From Ecdyonurus torrentis (lineage: Eukaryota > Arthropoda > Insecta > Ephemeroptera > Heptageniidae), in NCBI GenBank assembly GCA_949318235.1, contig OX439136.1, positions 10,198,508-10,262,507 on the forward strand: a stretch of DNA of 64,000 nucleotides, written 5' to 3'. The translations under genes were made by a program, and so were the position numbers. The notes below the pieces were generated by a model. That model saw only the letters and a list, made by a program, of their open reading frames with translations, was not told the DNA's origin and searched no databases. Shown piece after piece: positions 1 through 9,710 of this stretch (positions within the stretch are counted from its first letter, which is position 1; the number at the start of each line of letters is the position of its first letter).

Positions 1-835
1 TGTGCGAGCCATCGCTCATCAACTTGCACATAGCTGCATGATAAAAACAACGAAGCTTTGGCGAAAGGGATAACTTCTTGCGGCTCAGAGCCAATAGTCC
101 ACCCTCCTTCACTTATATTTAAGTTGAGTTTAGTACCACGCATGAAATCACGTCCAAGCAATACTGCTTTGTTTAGGCCAGGTAAAACAAAGAATCTTTG
201 TTTTCTACTGTAGCCAGACCACGTGAAGTGTGCTGTCACAACACTAGTGATCTTGGTGTGTCCCTGCGCTAAATTCAGCGGTATATCAACTTTTTTAAAT
301 TTAAAACCTTTGGCTCTGAGCTCTTCCGCTATATCAGAGCCAATGAACGAGTGGCTGCTTCCACTGTCTAGCAGACCGAGACGTTCTTTACCTAGCAGCT
401 TAAGAACAATAAGCGGCTCATCATCTTTGTGCTTGACCTCCTGCTTACTCTGATTAACACCTGTTATTTTAATATCAGAAGTCTGATTGACTGTGTCAGC
501 GGAGTGGCCAAGCTCAATATTATTGATCTCTGCTACTACTTCTTTCCAGTGGTTTGTACGTACATGTACACTGCTAGGCAGAGCTAATTTACAATTAATT
601 ACATTTTTAAAAACTGGGAGAACCTCGATGTCTAAGCCTAGTTCCTGGAGATGACGTAACTTTTTGTTCCGCCGGTAACGTCTATTCTTTAGAGCGCGCT
701 GGCGGCTCTTCCTTATTTCTTTACGTTTAGCTTCAAAAGCTTGCATATACATAAGGGTTGCTTCTATGCGGCGACTTGTAAACAGAGTGCCTCCCTCGCC
801 ACACCTATTTAGTGCTGCGAGGGAGGTTGGTCGTT
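1..835 (-). CDS. Pol N-terminus with retroviral-type aspartic protease (partial)
   Basis: An open minus-strand frame runs off the left edge of the window. It is shifted by -1 relative to gag and overlaps the end of gag, so expression by -1 frameshifting or an equivalent recoding is likely. The first ~150 residues are basic (a run rich in RRYRRNKK) and have no clear domain. The protease follows: LLDSGSSHSFIG lies near bases 340-375, where DSG is the catalytic Asp-Ser/Thr-Gly triad, and a downstream VLLGRDF block near 150-170 matches the conserved hydrophobic-G-R/x-D flap partner of gypsy proteases. The protease would cleave the Gag-Pol polyprotein in the virus-like particle. RT and later domains are outside the window. 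Confidence 0.8.
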
Positions 836-2548
836 TTTTGACACGGGTGATGTAGCTGACTGATCACAATCACGTGCTGCGTGCCCCGTGCATCTGCATC
901 TGTAGCAAATCAGGGGGGTACGATCACGAGCGCGAGGTCTGTTGTCACGTGTTTCACGTGCCTCGCGAGCCCCACGTTGACTTCTGTTTGCACCATTATA
1001 GCTAAATGAGTGCTGTTGCTGTCTAGACCTTAAAGGGTCTAATGCATTGAGACTGACTTGCACAGCTGACAATGCTGAAGTACTGAAGGTAGGACTGGGC
1101 GTGGCTGATGCAGAGCCAGCACTCGCATATGGACGAGGAGAACTGTCTGTGTACGCTAACGAAGGCTCTATGAAATGAGAGGCTGATGGCGGTCTCTTAT
1201 ACATACGTGACTGAAGCACAGCATCTTGTATACGGAGCGCCTCGAGAGATAAATCTCGTAAAGATGCAAATTCTCTGCCATAAGTATACTGGCGATACGC
1301 TGGGTGCATCTGTGCAAGTACTCTCTCTACTTGCTCTTGCTCAGTAAAATTGCCACCGAGTCTTCTATAATACTCGGCAATGGTGTGAACAAAAGATGAT
1401 AATGGTTCATCTGGATGCTGAGTGCGAGCAGATAAATCTCGCATCAGTCTCTGCTTATAGCTAATTGAAGCAAATTCAGCTAAAAATATTTCAGTGAATT
1501 CATGCCATGACTGAATGTTATTATGCAGCGACCACCACCTAGCTGCTTCTCCTTCGAGCACCACATTCATGTGTGTGCTAATCAAGCTGTCTGGTGTGCG
1601 TCCCAAAGATTTTGCATAACGCTCAAATTCTGCAATAAAATCTGCAGGTGAGCGAAAGTCGCGCCTTCCTATGAAGCGTGGCATAGGCAGTATAGGCATA
1701 TCACTCGCCTGCAAGTAGCTAACTTGATGAATAGCATACGGCATCATACTAGGCGGGTAGAATGATGGTGTGTATGGCGGTACTGGCTCATACGGCATCC
1801 TATATGGAGTAAACTGCCCCGGCACTGGAGCTCTTGGCTGCAAGAATGGTACTTGCAGCAAACTGCTGACAGGTTGCGTGCTATGAACTGTGGTGGCGGC
1901 AGGCATAGTAGCTGCCGCTGGCAACGAGGCTATTGGGACAGGTAGTACAGCCGGTAGCTGAATGACACCCGTATACATGCCTGACGCTGACGCCGCAGGC
2001 ACAATGCTTGGATGAGTGGCGAACTGCAAACCAAAGTTGAGATTTGCATAACTCTGTGTGGGCGTTGTCACCGCTAGGTTGGGTTGCATGCTTACAACTG
2101 GCAAAAAATTAATTACATCTGGATATACAGGAACATTATAGTCAACTAATGACTGAGAAATTAATTCTACTGGTGCTGGCTGCGACGCCTGCCTTGCTGT
2201 GTTATTGACATTCAACAACGCAGCTGCAGCCTCACCACGTGATGTACTATTACACACAGTGCAATCAGCACTGTAGGTCCCATCGCATAATCTGCACTGA
2301 TTACTGCTCATCGCCGTACTCATCGGCGGAATGCTCGACGTCGAACACATCGGCGTGACGTCACTACCAACCCTCGTGGTTGGTGTGCCAGTAGTGGGCA
2401 CATTGACATTGGTACCAATACTACTTCCCGCTACGCTAGCCGCGCTAGACGTAGCTACTGCTGCTGCTGACTCCGGAACAAGTGGCTGGTTCTCGCCAGG
2501 TCCACTACCCGCAGTGCCCGGTTGGGTACCATTGCGGGTTATAACCAT
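809..2548 (-). CDS. Retrotransposon Gag polyprotein (capsid + CCHC nucleocapsid)
   Basis: Structural protein of the retrotransposon particle. I place the start at the Met of MVITRNGTQPG (base 2548), giving about 579 aa. The frame stays open upstream to 2830, but that extension is mostly translation of two oligo(A) tracts (Lys runs) in the leader. The N-terminal ~250 residues are low-complexity Ser/Ala/Pro/Thr. A retrotransposon-gag capsid domain follows, recognisable by FIGRRDFRSPADFIAEFERY, by EGEAARWW and by the later LxxxxRxxxLGG pattern. Near the C-terminus (bases ~865-910) there is one zinc knuckle, CYRCRCTGHAARDC (C-x2-C-x4-H-x4-C), next to an Arg-rich stretch for RNA binding. The stop overlaps the pol frame. 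No frameshift or internal stop is seen. Confidence 0.85.
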   Translation of the reverse strand: MVITRNGTQPGTAGSGPGENQPLVPESAAAVATSSAASVAGSSIGTNVNVPTTGTPTTRVGSDVTPMCSTSSIPPMSTAMSSNQCRLCDGTYSADCTVCNSTSRGEAAAALLNVNNTARQASQPAPVELISQSLVDYNVPVYPDVINFLPVVSMQPNLAVTTPTQSYANLNFGLQFATHPSIVPAASASGMYTGVIQLPAVLPVPIASLPAAATMPAATTVHSTQPVSSLLQVPFLQPRAPVPGQFTPYRMPYEPVPPYTPSFYPPSMMPYAIHQVSYLQASDMPILPMPRFIGRRDFRSPADFIAEFERYAKSLGRTPDSLISTHMNVVLEGEAARWWSLHNNIQSWHEFTEIFLAEFASISYKQRLMRDLSARTQHPDEPLSSFVHTIAEYYRRLGGNFTEQEQVERVLAQMHPAYRQYTYGREFASLRDLSLEALRIQDAVLQSRMYKRPPSASHFIEPSLAYTDSSPRPYASAGSASATPSPTFSTSALSAVQVSLNALDPLRSRQQQHSFSYNGANRSQRGAREARETRDNRPRARDRTPLICYRCRCTGHAARDCDQSATSPVSKNDQPPSQH

Positions 2549-3598
2549 CTTGCTGAGATGCACGAAGCTCGAATACTCTTTACTAGGCGAGAAATAAAAC
2601 GCTTGTTTGCAAGCTGAACGTATTTCTTTACTGCGAGGTGAAAATAGTATATAAAATATACTATGAAGTTTTTTTTTTTTTTTTTTTTTTATGTAGAAAA
2701 AACTATTGCTTTTTAATAAAAACCAATTATTGTAGAAGTAACTGTAGAATTTTGAATCCAAAATCTGTTGTGTAGACTGCAATATTGCAAAACGCAATTT
2801 TTTTTTTTTTTTTTTTTTTTGCTCACGCAAAAATTCGTTGCAATATTTGAGACTAATTAGGCACTAATTAGTTAAAACTCTACTGGCCGAGAGCCCCCAT
2901 ATAAATAATGACAGAGCTGCACTGTTAATTAGCCGATGCCCCCATATAAATAATGACAGCACAACTTCCTTGGATATGATATACTCAGCTGGCTTGGTGT
3001 CTAGTAGTTGTGTGCATATTTATAACTACCTGCCTATTTATTAGCTATAGGAACAGGTCATATACTTTACTAAATACTGAATTAAACAGTGTTTTTCCCC
3101 TTTTAGATTATACTTTATTTTCTCATGTGCCGTAGTCTCAAATATAATATGAGAATTTTACATAAATGGTATAAACCGAATTGCTTTGTTTCTTAATTGC
3201 AGAGTAATTATCAGTATTACAAACGTGAAGTTGCTCGCCTTGCGCCCGTATGCACTGCAGAAGTGTTCAATTCTCGCCACGCGCGTGTACGCACGGGTAA
3301 GGCTTATTACTGCCTGGTGCAATTGCGCACAAGAGGTACCGATTCTCTAGATCAACCTACATTAATCTCAGTGGTTACACCGCAAGTGCACTCTCAGACA
3401 CTGGGCTGCCTTTGGTAGGAAGCCGCTCTCTGTCAGAAGACAAGCCACCGTTGCCGGTGGCTGGGAGAGTGAAGTTTAGTTCGCTTTACCGAGTTCTCTA
3501 CACCTCGTTTTTTCCCTCGGCAGAGGAGAATATTCCTAAGCGCAAGCGCGCCATCTACTTTTAGTCCAGACGGTGAGCGCAAAAATATCATTGGGAGG
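2549..3598 (-). other. Retrotransposon leader / putative 5' LTR region
   Basis: This lies between gag and the DNA transposon. On the minus strand it carries two oligo(A) tracts of more than 20 nt (plus-strand T runs at about 2669-2690 and 2799-2820), a TATA-like TATAAATATGC near 3020 and AATAAA near 3110. These fit an LTR/leader, but I could not fix the LTR ends or primer-binding site. A plus-strand ORF at 3197-3418 overlaps it and shows no recognisable domain; I regard it as chance. Confidence 0.4.
2893..2959. repeat. Direct repeat pair of 22 bp in retrotransposon leader
   Basis: The motif gcccccatataaataatgac appears at 2893-2914 and again at 2938-2959, separated by 23 bp. It may be a duplicated promoter or enhancer unit of the LTR; function is not shown. 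Confidence 0.7.
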
Positions 3599-4260
3599 TC
3601 CAACAACCTCAGAACTTATTGAATTTTGGATATGTGGTAAAGCATAAAATTCTCTATGGCAGAAAAAAAGTACCACATTGCACCCCTTGTGCTTAAGCCG
3701 CCATCTTGAAAAAGATGGCGGAAAAAGTGCCTCTACGTTTTATTTTTTTGTGAGAGTTGTATGAGAGATAAAAAAATTATAAAAATATATTTAGATAGAG
3801 GATAAGTTTGTTAAATATAAAAAAATTAAAAACATATCGTAAGTTAATAACTTTTAATTTTATACAACAAAAGGTAAAAACATTGCACTAAACTTTCAGA
3901 AAAATCGTAAATCTTAATATATTGCGCTTATCTTACATGAAAATTGTTCAAATAAAAATTTTGCGTAAAACTATTCACATTATTTAAATGTTTTGATATT
4001 TGAAATCGGCTCATAACTAAGGGCTGCAGGAAAAGAAAACCTCGAGCCCGCGTGGTCTCACTTCTGGTGCTGTGGTGCGAGCCTCGCAGTCGCCGCCTAA
4101 GCTCGGTCGGTATATTGCAATCTGCTATGCCGCGCGCAGGCGCATTGATGCATTTTTCTCGTAAATGTTAAAAATAGGGATAGAACTGTGAGCCTTATGT
4201 TAGCTATGTTTTCACGGCGCATAAGGTTGATAGTCGCAAACTTTATTTTTACATTTACGA
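3599..4260 (+). repeat. Left terminal inverted repeat (662 bp)
   Basis: Pairs with 9711-10372. It contains an internal hairpin at about 3698-3721 (CCGCCATCTT/AAGATGGCGG) and, at its inner end, a nested inverted repeat (TCGTAAATGTTAAAAAT near 4159 against ATTTTTACATTTACGA ending at 4260). A GC-rich block at about 4030-4140 stands out from the AT-rich surroundings. Confidence 0.92.
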
Positions 4261-4826
4261 TTCTTAATAATAATAGTTTTTATTTTATATGGATATCAAT
4301 TGACTTCATCATTATATTTTTTACTTAAACTATGGAAATAATTATATATAAAAAAAATACGAGTTTTATATTTTGTATTTATATTATTTATTTAAATTTC
4401 AAGTGATTTATTTTAATTCTGAACGGGATTGAAGTTCAGTGCTTATTGCATTTTTATTTTTTAGTGAAAATTAAAAGTTAATTGTTTCACTAAATCCTTT
4501 TTATAATGTATAGCAAAAGGAAACTATTTACAACTAATTTCTCATATTGCGTATAATTAGTTAACTTTACGCATGTATGCAACTGTGTTGTCCAGATGTT
4601 GGTGCATTCTACGTGCAAGCGTCTTGCACGTGGACCACTTGCTGGTCAGTTGCTTCCTGTCGTATAGAAATTTTGGTCTTTTTGGGAATTATTTTATAAG
4701 CTAAGTTCAGATAATTGGAAAAAATTTAGTATTAGCTGAGATTTACACAAGAGCGTATGTTTTGAGTTTTGTGCTGTTGTTGTGTTATGTATAATAAAAA
4801 AAAATATATATTGAATATTTTTTAAA

Positions 4827-7800
4827 ATGTGCAACGTTAATATTGAATGTGTGATATGTGGGGAAATAATAAAAACTGATACCTCAAATATTGTTACAGT
4901 TAAACAAAAAGGTATTTTAACATTGACAAATGCGAGTGTTACTCGGGGTGACAATTTGCATTTGCTTTTTTCCCAGCTTACTGAAATTACGTTACATAAA
5001 AACTGTCAAGTAAGTTACACAAGAGCAAGAGATTTAGAAGAAATTAAAGCCTGTAATGCAAAAACTAATGCTAATCATGTTATTAACGTACCTGTTCTTA
5101 GATCAAATGAAATACAGTTTGATTTTAAAAATAATTGCTTTATATGCGGTCAAGAAGCAAATATAGATAATAATACAAAATATGCTAGAGATCGCCGCAA
5201 TGACATTAGCTTAGTGACATTAATTAACAATAAAGAGAAAATTATCGCCAAGGCTAAAGAAAAGTGTCGTGATTCTCTTGTCCGTAGGTTAAGCACTACA
5301 ATTGATTTAGTCGCATGTGACGCTCGTTATCACCGTGATTGTTATAAGGAACTCATGTTTGGTCCTGATAAAAACGTACCTCCTAACACACCTGAAATGT
5401 ATGAAAAAGATCTGGCTTTTTTAAAATTATGTACTTTTATAGAGGAGAATGATGATTGCCAGTTTTCATTACTTGAATTATCACAAAAAATGACTGAACT
5501 TTCAGCTTCAAGTGAAACTTATTGTCAACACTATTTGCAGTCAAAATTAATTAAACACTACGGTGATGATGTGATAGTTTTAAAAAGTAAAGGTAAACCA
5601 AATATTATTGTGCACACAAGATCATTTGCAAAAGTTGTTCATGATAAGTGGTACACTGAAAAAAAAGAAGATTTAGAAGAAGAAAAAATTAGAATAGTGA
5701 AAGCAGCTGCAGCAATTATATATGAAGATTTGTGTTCTTTGTTGTGCGATTGTAAAAACTATAATACTGTAAATAATGACAATTTAGAACAGTTTATACC
5801 TGCTACTCTGTTAACTTTGTTAAATAATATAATTATTGGACGAAAAAAATCTAAAGATATTAAAGTGAAAATAGCATCAATTGCACACGCTATAATGTCT
5901 GCAACTCGTCCAAGATCATATCTATCTAATTTACAAGTGTGTTTTAGTGTATGGCTGCATAAAAAGTTTGCATCTAAATTGTTAATTGATATGGCATCAA
6001 AATTAGGATTTGGTTGCTCGTATCATGAAGTTCAACTTTTTGAAAATGCAGCGTGTGAGGTGTCGCAAGTATCGATGCAAAACAATGGATTCGTACAGTT
6101 TATTTTTGATAATGCTGATATTAATCAATGTACTCTAACTGGTAGTGGAACATTTCATTGCCTAGGTGGAATTATGTGTATTACACCTGCCACTTCCGCT
6201 ATTCGCACGCAGTGCATTATGCGCAAAGCGAACATGACAGCAAGTGACGAGTATGTAAAAATTCAAGTATCAACTTTTAATGGTAGTAATAGATGTGGCA
6301 TGCAAAATAATATTGTGACTGATTTATCTTACTTGTCTAAGTTAAATATAAATCACCATATTGATATAGACTCGTTACCAATGCTAGGAAAATGGTTAAA
6401 AAATTACCCTTGTCCATCATGGTCTGGTTATATGACTTTAGCAACGTCTCGTGAAACTATGTACGAAACTTCAGACGTTTCCTATCTTCCATTCATCAGA
6501 TTAAGTGCAACAAATCCAAGTGCAATATACAGTGCTTTAATTTTCGTAGAAAAAGAAAGTAAAAGACTGAAACAAGATATCGGTATCGTTACATTTGATC
6601 AACCATTGTTTATAATTGCTAACGAAATTATCTTAGCAGTAAAAAAATCACAAGAGTTACTGAATATACACGTCCGCTTAGGAGGATTTCACATGCTTAT
6701 GTCTTTCCTTGGATCTATAGGATATGTTATGGCTGGGAGTGGACTCGAGGAAGTGTGGAGTACAGTGTATGCAAAAAACTCAGTGCTTCATATGCTCTCT
6801 GGTAAAGCTGTAGCACGTGCTATAAGAGCTCATCTCTTGACTGACGATGCATTAATATCTGTGTTATTAGACAACGTTGATGACAAATTACAGTATCATG
6901 TTAATGAGGTAAAACAAGTTCATTTTCAATTACAAAATAATGAAATAACAGTGAATGATGCAATGAAACTCGTGTCACTACAAGAAGTTTCTAAAATTAT
7001 TGCACAAGAACTCACATCAGCTTCCGTAGAAAACCGAACAACAAGATTATGGAAACAATATCATGAATTTATAATACTGCTTCGTCTGTTTATAAGAGCT
7101 GAAAGAACAGGTGACTGGAGCCTGCATGTTTATTGTGTAAAAAAAATGATTTCCGTTTTTGCCGCAACTGGACATCACAATTACGCAAAGAGTTCACAAC
7201 TTTATTTGCAAAATATGATTATAATGCAAGAAAAAATGTCTCCTACCATGTTAGCTCAATTTACAGGACAAGGTTACTTTACAATTCGCAGAAGCTCGCG
7301 CTTCTGGAGTGGCTTATGGAGTGACCTTACGATAGAACAACATCTTATGCGAGCGATTAAATCACGCGGTGGACTCTCTCGCGGTCGCGGATTATCAGAT
7401 TCAGTTACCACCAAGTGGATCAAATCGATGCCAGCAGCAACTGCATACTCTCTAAGTATTGAAAATATAGCAGGATTAAGATCTGAAACTTCTGAGCAGC
7501 ACGTTGATCTACAAAATTCACGTCAACGATACGACAAAGACAACTTAGAAAAATTTATTTCCTACTTCGTTTCTCACTCCCCATTTAAAACAAATACAAA
7601 CGAGCTGAAATCAATATCAAGTGGTCTTATTGGAAATGAAAATACAAACTGTGATCAAGTAGAACATATAGGAGATGAAATCATTTTAAAATTAGCTGGT
7701 ACACAATTCAACAATGTACATTTTAAAAAAAAAGATCGAGTTTCAAATCTTGCATCAGTGAAATTAAGTGTTAATAAAATTGGTGAAACTATGGAACCAG

Positions 7801-9344
7801 TCAATATAATGCAGCTGTTTAACCGTATTATATGCCTTAATCTTGATGAAACTGATTTAATGGCTTGCATGGGATATGAACTCTCCCCAGTGGCCACGTC
7901 TATGTTTAATGATTTAGGTGAGATGAGGAAATGCAAAAAGTCAGTACTGCAAGATATAATAAACAGTGAGGTGCAAAAACATGAAGATCAAATTCGTTGT
8001 GTATCACCTGAGGAACATTATATTATTGATGGAGGTTACTTGCTTCGGAAAGTAGTCTGGACCCGTCCATGTACATATGGAGAAGTAATAAATAATATTA
8101 TATATTACGTCAAAAAGTACTATAAAAATAATGTTACAGTAGTTTTTGATGGCTATAGTAGTGTAACGTCCACAAAAAATAGTGCTCATGCATCTCGTTA
8201 TAAGAATTGTAACAACCAAGAGATATTTGATTTTAATAATGAAACTGAAATTGCTATTAACCAGTCTGACTTCCTAAGTAATCCTCAAAATAAAGAAAAA
8301 TTTATATCTCTACTCTCCACATCTTTAATTGAATCTTCTATTAATGTAGAAATAGCACATGAAGATGCTGATACTTTAATTGCAACACACGCAATTAAAG
8401 TTGCAAGTGAATATCCAGTCACAGTTATTGCAACAGACACTGATATATTAGTACTACTAACAGCCCTGGCTCCTCCTGATAACAAAATAATTATGATATC
8501 TCCTTGCCATGGGAAGAAAGAAGACAAATTTAAAAAATTCCCAATATCATCTGTACAAAAACATATTGGATTTCCTCCTAAGTCACTATTATTTTTACAT
8601 GCAGTATCAGGTTGTGATACAACGTCAGCTCTATTTAGAAAAGGAAAAAATATTTCTTTCAAATTAATGAAAAGGAATAAAACACTACAGAGTACAGCGT
8701 TAAGTTTTTGTGAGCAAGATGCTGATATCAATTATTTACTTACAATAGGAGAATTATTTTTGCTTCAACTCTACAAGTCAACAGAAAAATCATTAGATAC
8801 AGCAAGATACTTTGCATATATAGCAAGCACTGTCAATAGCAAAATAACTTCAAAGTTCGAACTCTCTAATCTACCTCCCACCACTGCAGCAGCAAAACAA
8901 CACATTCTACGTTGTTATTATCAAGTACAACAATGGCTAGGAAGAGAACTCGATCCTACAAATTATGGTTGGTCAAAAGATAAAAGCAAGAACTTGTACC
9001 CAATTATATCTGACCAACCACCTGTACCTCCTAGTATATTGGAATTATTAAATTGTGAGTGCACAACAGACTGCAGCAGTGCAAGATGTACATGCAAGAA
9101 GAATGGCATCTTTTGTGGTCCTGCATGTGGTCATTGTCGAGGATATGCATGCGCTAATACCGAGCCAATAGACTACGAGAGCGATGATGACCCTGATGAG
9201 CACCAAGAAACACCAACATCAATCAAAAGTGTGAAGTACACACGAGAGACTGCACAACAAGCCACTCACGTGATCGCGACCGACAGCGAGAGTGATGAAA
9301 ACGCCACAAGTCCAAAACGCCGCAGAACTGATTATAAACTATAA
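4827..9344 (+). CDS. Putative transposase with XPG/PIN-like nuclease and CXC domain (1505 aa)
   Basis: Single intact ORF of the TIR element. N-terminal Cys/His modules: C8-x2-C11 with H57-x2-C60, and C104-x2-C107 with C164-x4-H169-x2-C172, probably two treble-clef-like zinc sites. The middle has VTFDQP (D591), LGGFHMLMSFLGS (H622), a GSGLEEVW block and SDLTIEQ (D833/E837) followed by GGLSRGRG; I infer a DD[D/E]-type transposase core here but have not proved the triad. From ~1060 a nuclease-like region resembles the XPG/FEN/PIN fold: IDGG (D1068), VVFDGY (D1108), EDADT (E1179, D1180, D1182), ATDTD (D1204, D1206) and SGCDTT (D1264), all acidic metal-ligand candidates. At 1410-1437 eight cysteines (CxC, CxC, CG..CGHC) form a tesmin/MSL2-like CXC cluster, likely DNA-binding. 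An acidic/basic tail follows. AATAAA occurs shortly after the stop. Confidence 0.85.
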   Translation: MCNVNIECVICGEIIKTDTSNIVTVKQKGILTLTNASVTRGDNLHLLFSQLTEITLHKNCQVSYTRARDLEEIKACNAKTNANHVINVPVLRSNEIQFDFKNNCFICGQEANIDNNTKYARDRRNDISLVTLINNKEKIIAKAKEKCRDSLVRRLSTTIDLVACDARYHRDCYKELMFGPDKNVPPNTPEMYEKDLAFLKLCTFIEENDDCQFSLLELSQKMTELSASSETYCQHYLQSKLIKHYGDDVIVLKSKGKPNIIVHTRSFAKVVHDKWYTEKKEDLEEEKIRIVKAAAAIIYEDLCSLLCDCKNYNTVNNDNLEQFIPATLLTLLNNIIIGRKKSKDIKVKIASIAHAIMSATRPRSYLSNLQVCFSVWLHKKFASKLLIDMASKLGFGCSYHEVQLFENAACEVSQVSMQNNGFVQFIFDNADINQCTLTGSGTFHCLGGIMCITPATSAIRTQCIMRKANMTASDEYVKIQVSTFNGSNRCGMQNNIVTDLSYLSKLNINHHIDIDSLPMLGKWLKNYPCPSWSGYMTLATSRETMYETSDVSYLPFIRLSATNPSAIYSALIFVEKESKRLKQDIGIVTFDQPLFIIANEIILAVKKSQELLNIHVRLGGFHMLMSFLGSIGYVMAGSGLEEVWSTVYAKNSVLHMLSGKAVARAIRAHLLTDDALISVLLDNVDDKLQYHVNEVKQVHFQLQNNEITVNDAMKLVSLQEVSKIIAQELTSASVENRTTRLWKQYHEFIILLRLFIRAERTGDWSLHVYCVKKMISVFAATGHHNYAKSSQLYLQNMIIMQEKMSPTMLAQFTGQGYFTIRRSSRFWSGLWSDLTIEQHLMRAIKSRGGLSRGRGLSDSVTTKWIKSMPAATAYSLSIENIAGLRSETSEQHVDLQNSRQRYDKDNLEKFISYFVSHSPFKTNTNELKSISSGLIGNENTNCDQVEHIGDEIILKLAGTQFNNVHFKKKDRVSNLASVKLSVNKIGETMEPVNIMQLFNRIICLNLDETDLMACMGYELSPVATSMFNDLGEMRKCKKSVLQDIINSEVQKHEDQIRCVSPEEHYIIDGGYLLRKVVWTRPCTYGEVINNIIYYVKKYYKNNVTVVFDGYSSVTSTKNSAHASRYKNCNNQEIFDFNNETEIAINQSDFLSNPQNKEKFISLLSTSLIESSINVEIAHEDADTLIATHAIKVASEYPVTVIATDTDILVLLTALAPPDNKIIMISPCHGKKEDKFKKFPISSVQKHIGFPPKSLLFLHAVSGCDTTSALFRKGKNISFKLMKRNKTLQSTALSFCEQDADINYLLTIGELFLLQLYKSTEKSLDTARYFAYIASTVNSKITSKFELSNLPPTTAAAKQHILRCYYQVQQWLGRELDPTNYGWSKDKSKNLYPIISDQPPVPPSILELLNCECTTDCSSARCTCKKNGIFCGPACGHCRGYACANTEPIDYESDDDPDEHQETPTSIKSVKYTRETAQQATHVIATDSESDENATSPKRRRTDYKL

Positions 9345-9387
9345 GGTATATAAATAAAATATATGAATTTATTATGTGTGTGTGTAT

Positions 9388-9481
9388 AATAATATAATAT
9401 AATATAATATAATATAATATAATATAATATAATATAATATAATATAATATAATATAATATAATATAATATAATATAATATA
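9388..9481. repeat. (AATAT)n pentanucleotide array
   Basis: About 18-19 uninterrupted pentamer units just after the transposon ORF, inside the element. It gives a spurious Ile/Tyr-rich ORF on the minus strand. Confidence 0.95.
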
Positions 9482-9710
9482 TTACAATATAATTTAATAA
9501 TATTATTTGTGTATATATAAAATATATATATGTAAAATAAGAGAAAAAGTGAACTGAGAAAGATGATCAATCGTCAAGTATATTTTTTCTAGTTTATAGT
9601 TAAATAATATTTTATTATTATGAATTAACATATAAAAAGCACACAAAAAATTATTATTTTATATTTTATTATATTGTTGCAGATTCTAATTCAACTCCGA
9701 AAAATTATTC

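Larger units (their letters stand above)
1..3598 (-). mobile_element. Ty3/gypsy-type LTR retrotransposon, truncated by window edge
   Basis: Read on the minus strand, the order is leader/LTR region, gag, then pol beginning with an aspartic protease, which is the Ty3/gypsy order. Only the 5' part is present: reverse transcriptase, RNase H, integrase and the 3' LTR would lie to the left of base 1. Without the second LTR the 5' LTR limits cannot be fixed, so the right boundary (3598, where the DNA transposon TIR starts) is a maximum. The gag and protease frames are open with no internal stops, so the copy looks young. Confidence 0.75.

Noticed and set aside
2549..2830. 94-residue N-terminal extension of gag (MREQKKKK...)
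   Set aside because: Consists largely of two oligo(A)-encoded Lys runs in the leader; the Met at 2548 is a more natural start.
3197..3418. 73-aa plus-strand ORF in the retrotransposon leader
   Set aside because: No recognisable domain; lies antisense in the likely LTR/leader and is probably chance.
8285..8731. 148-aa minus-strand ORF inside the transposon
   Set aside because: Antisense shadow of the nuclease region; no domain or start context.
9223..9570. 115-aa minus-strand ORF
   Set aside because: Mostly translation of the AATAT array.
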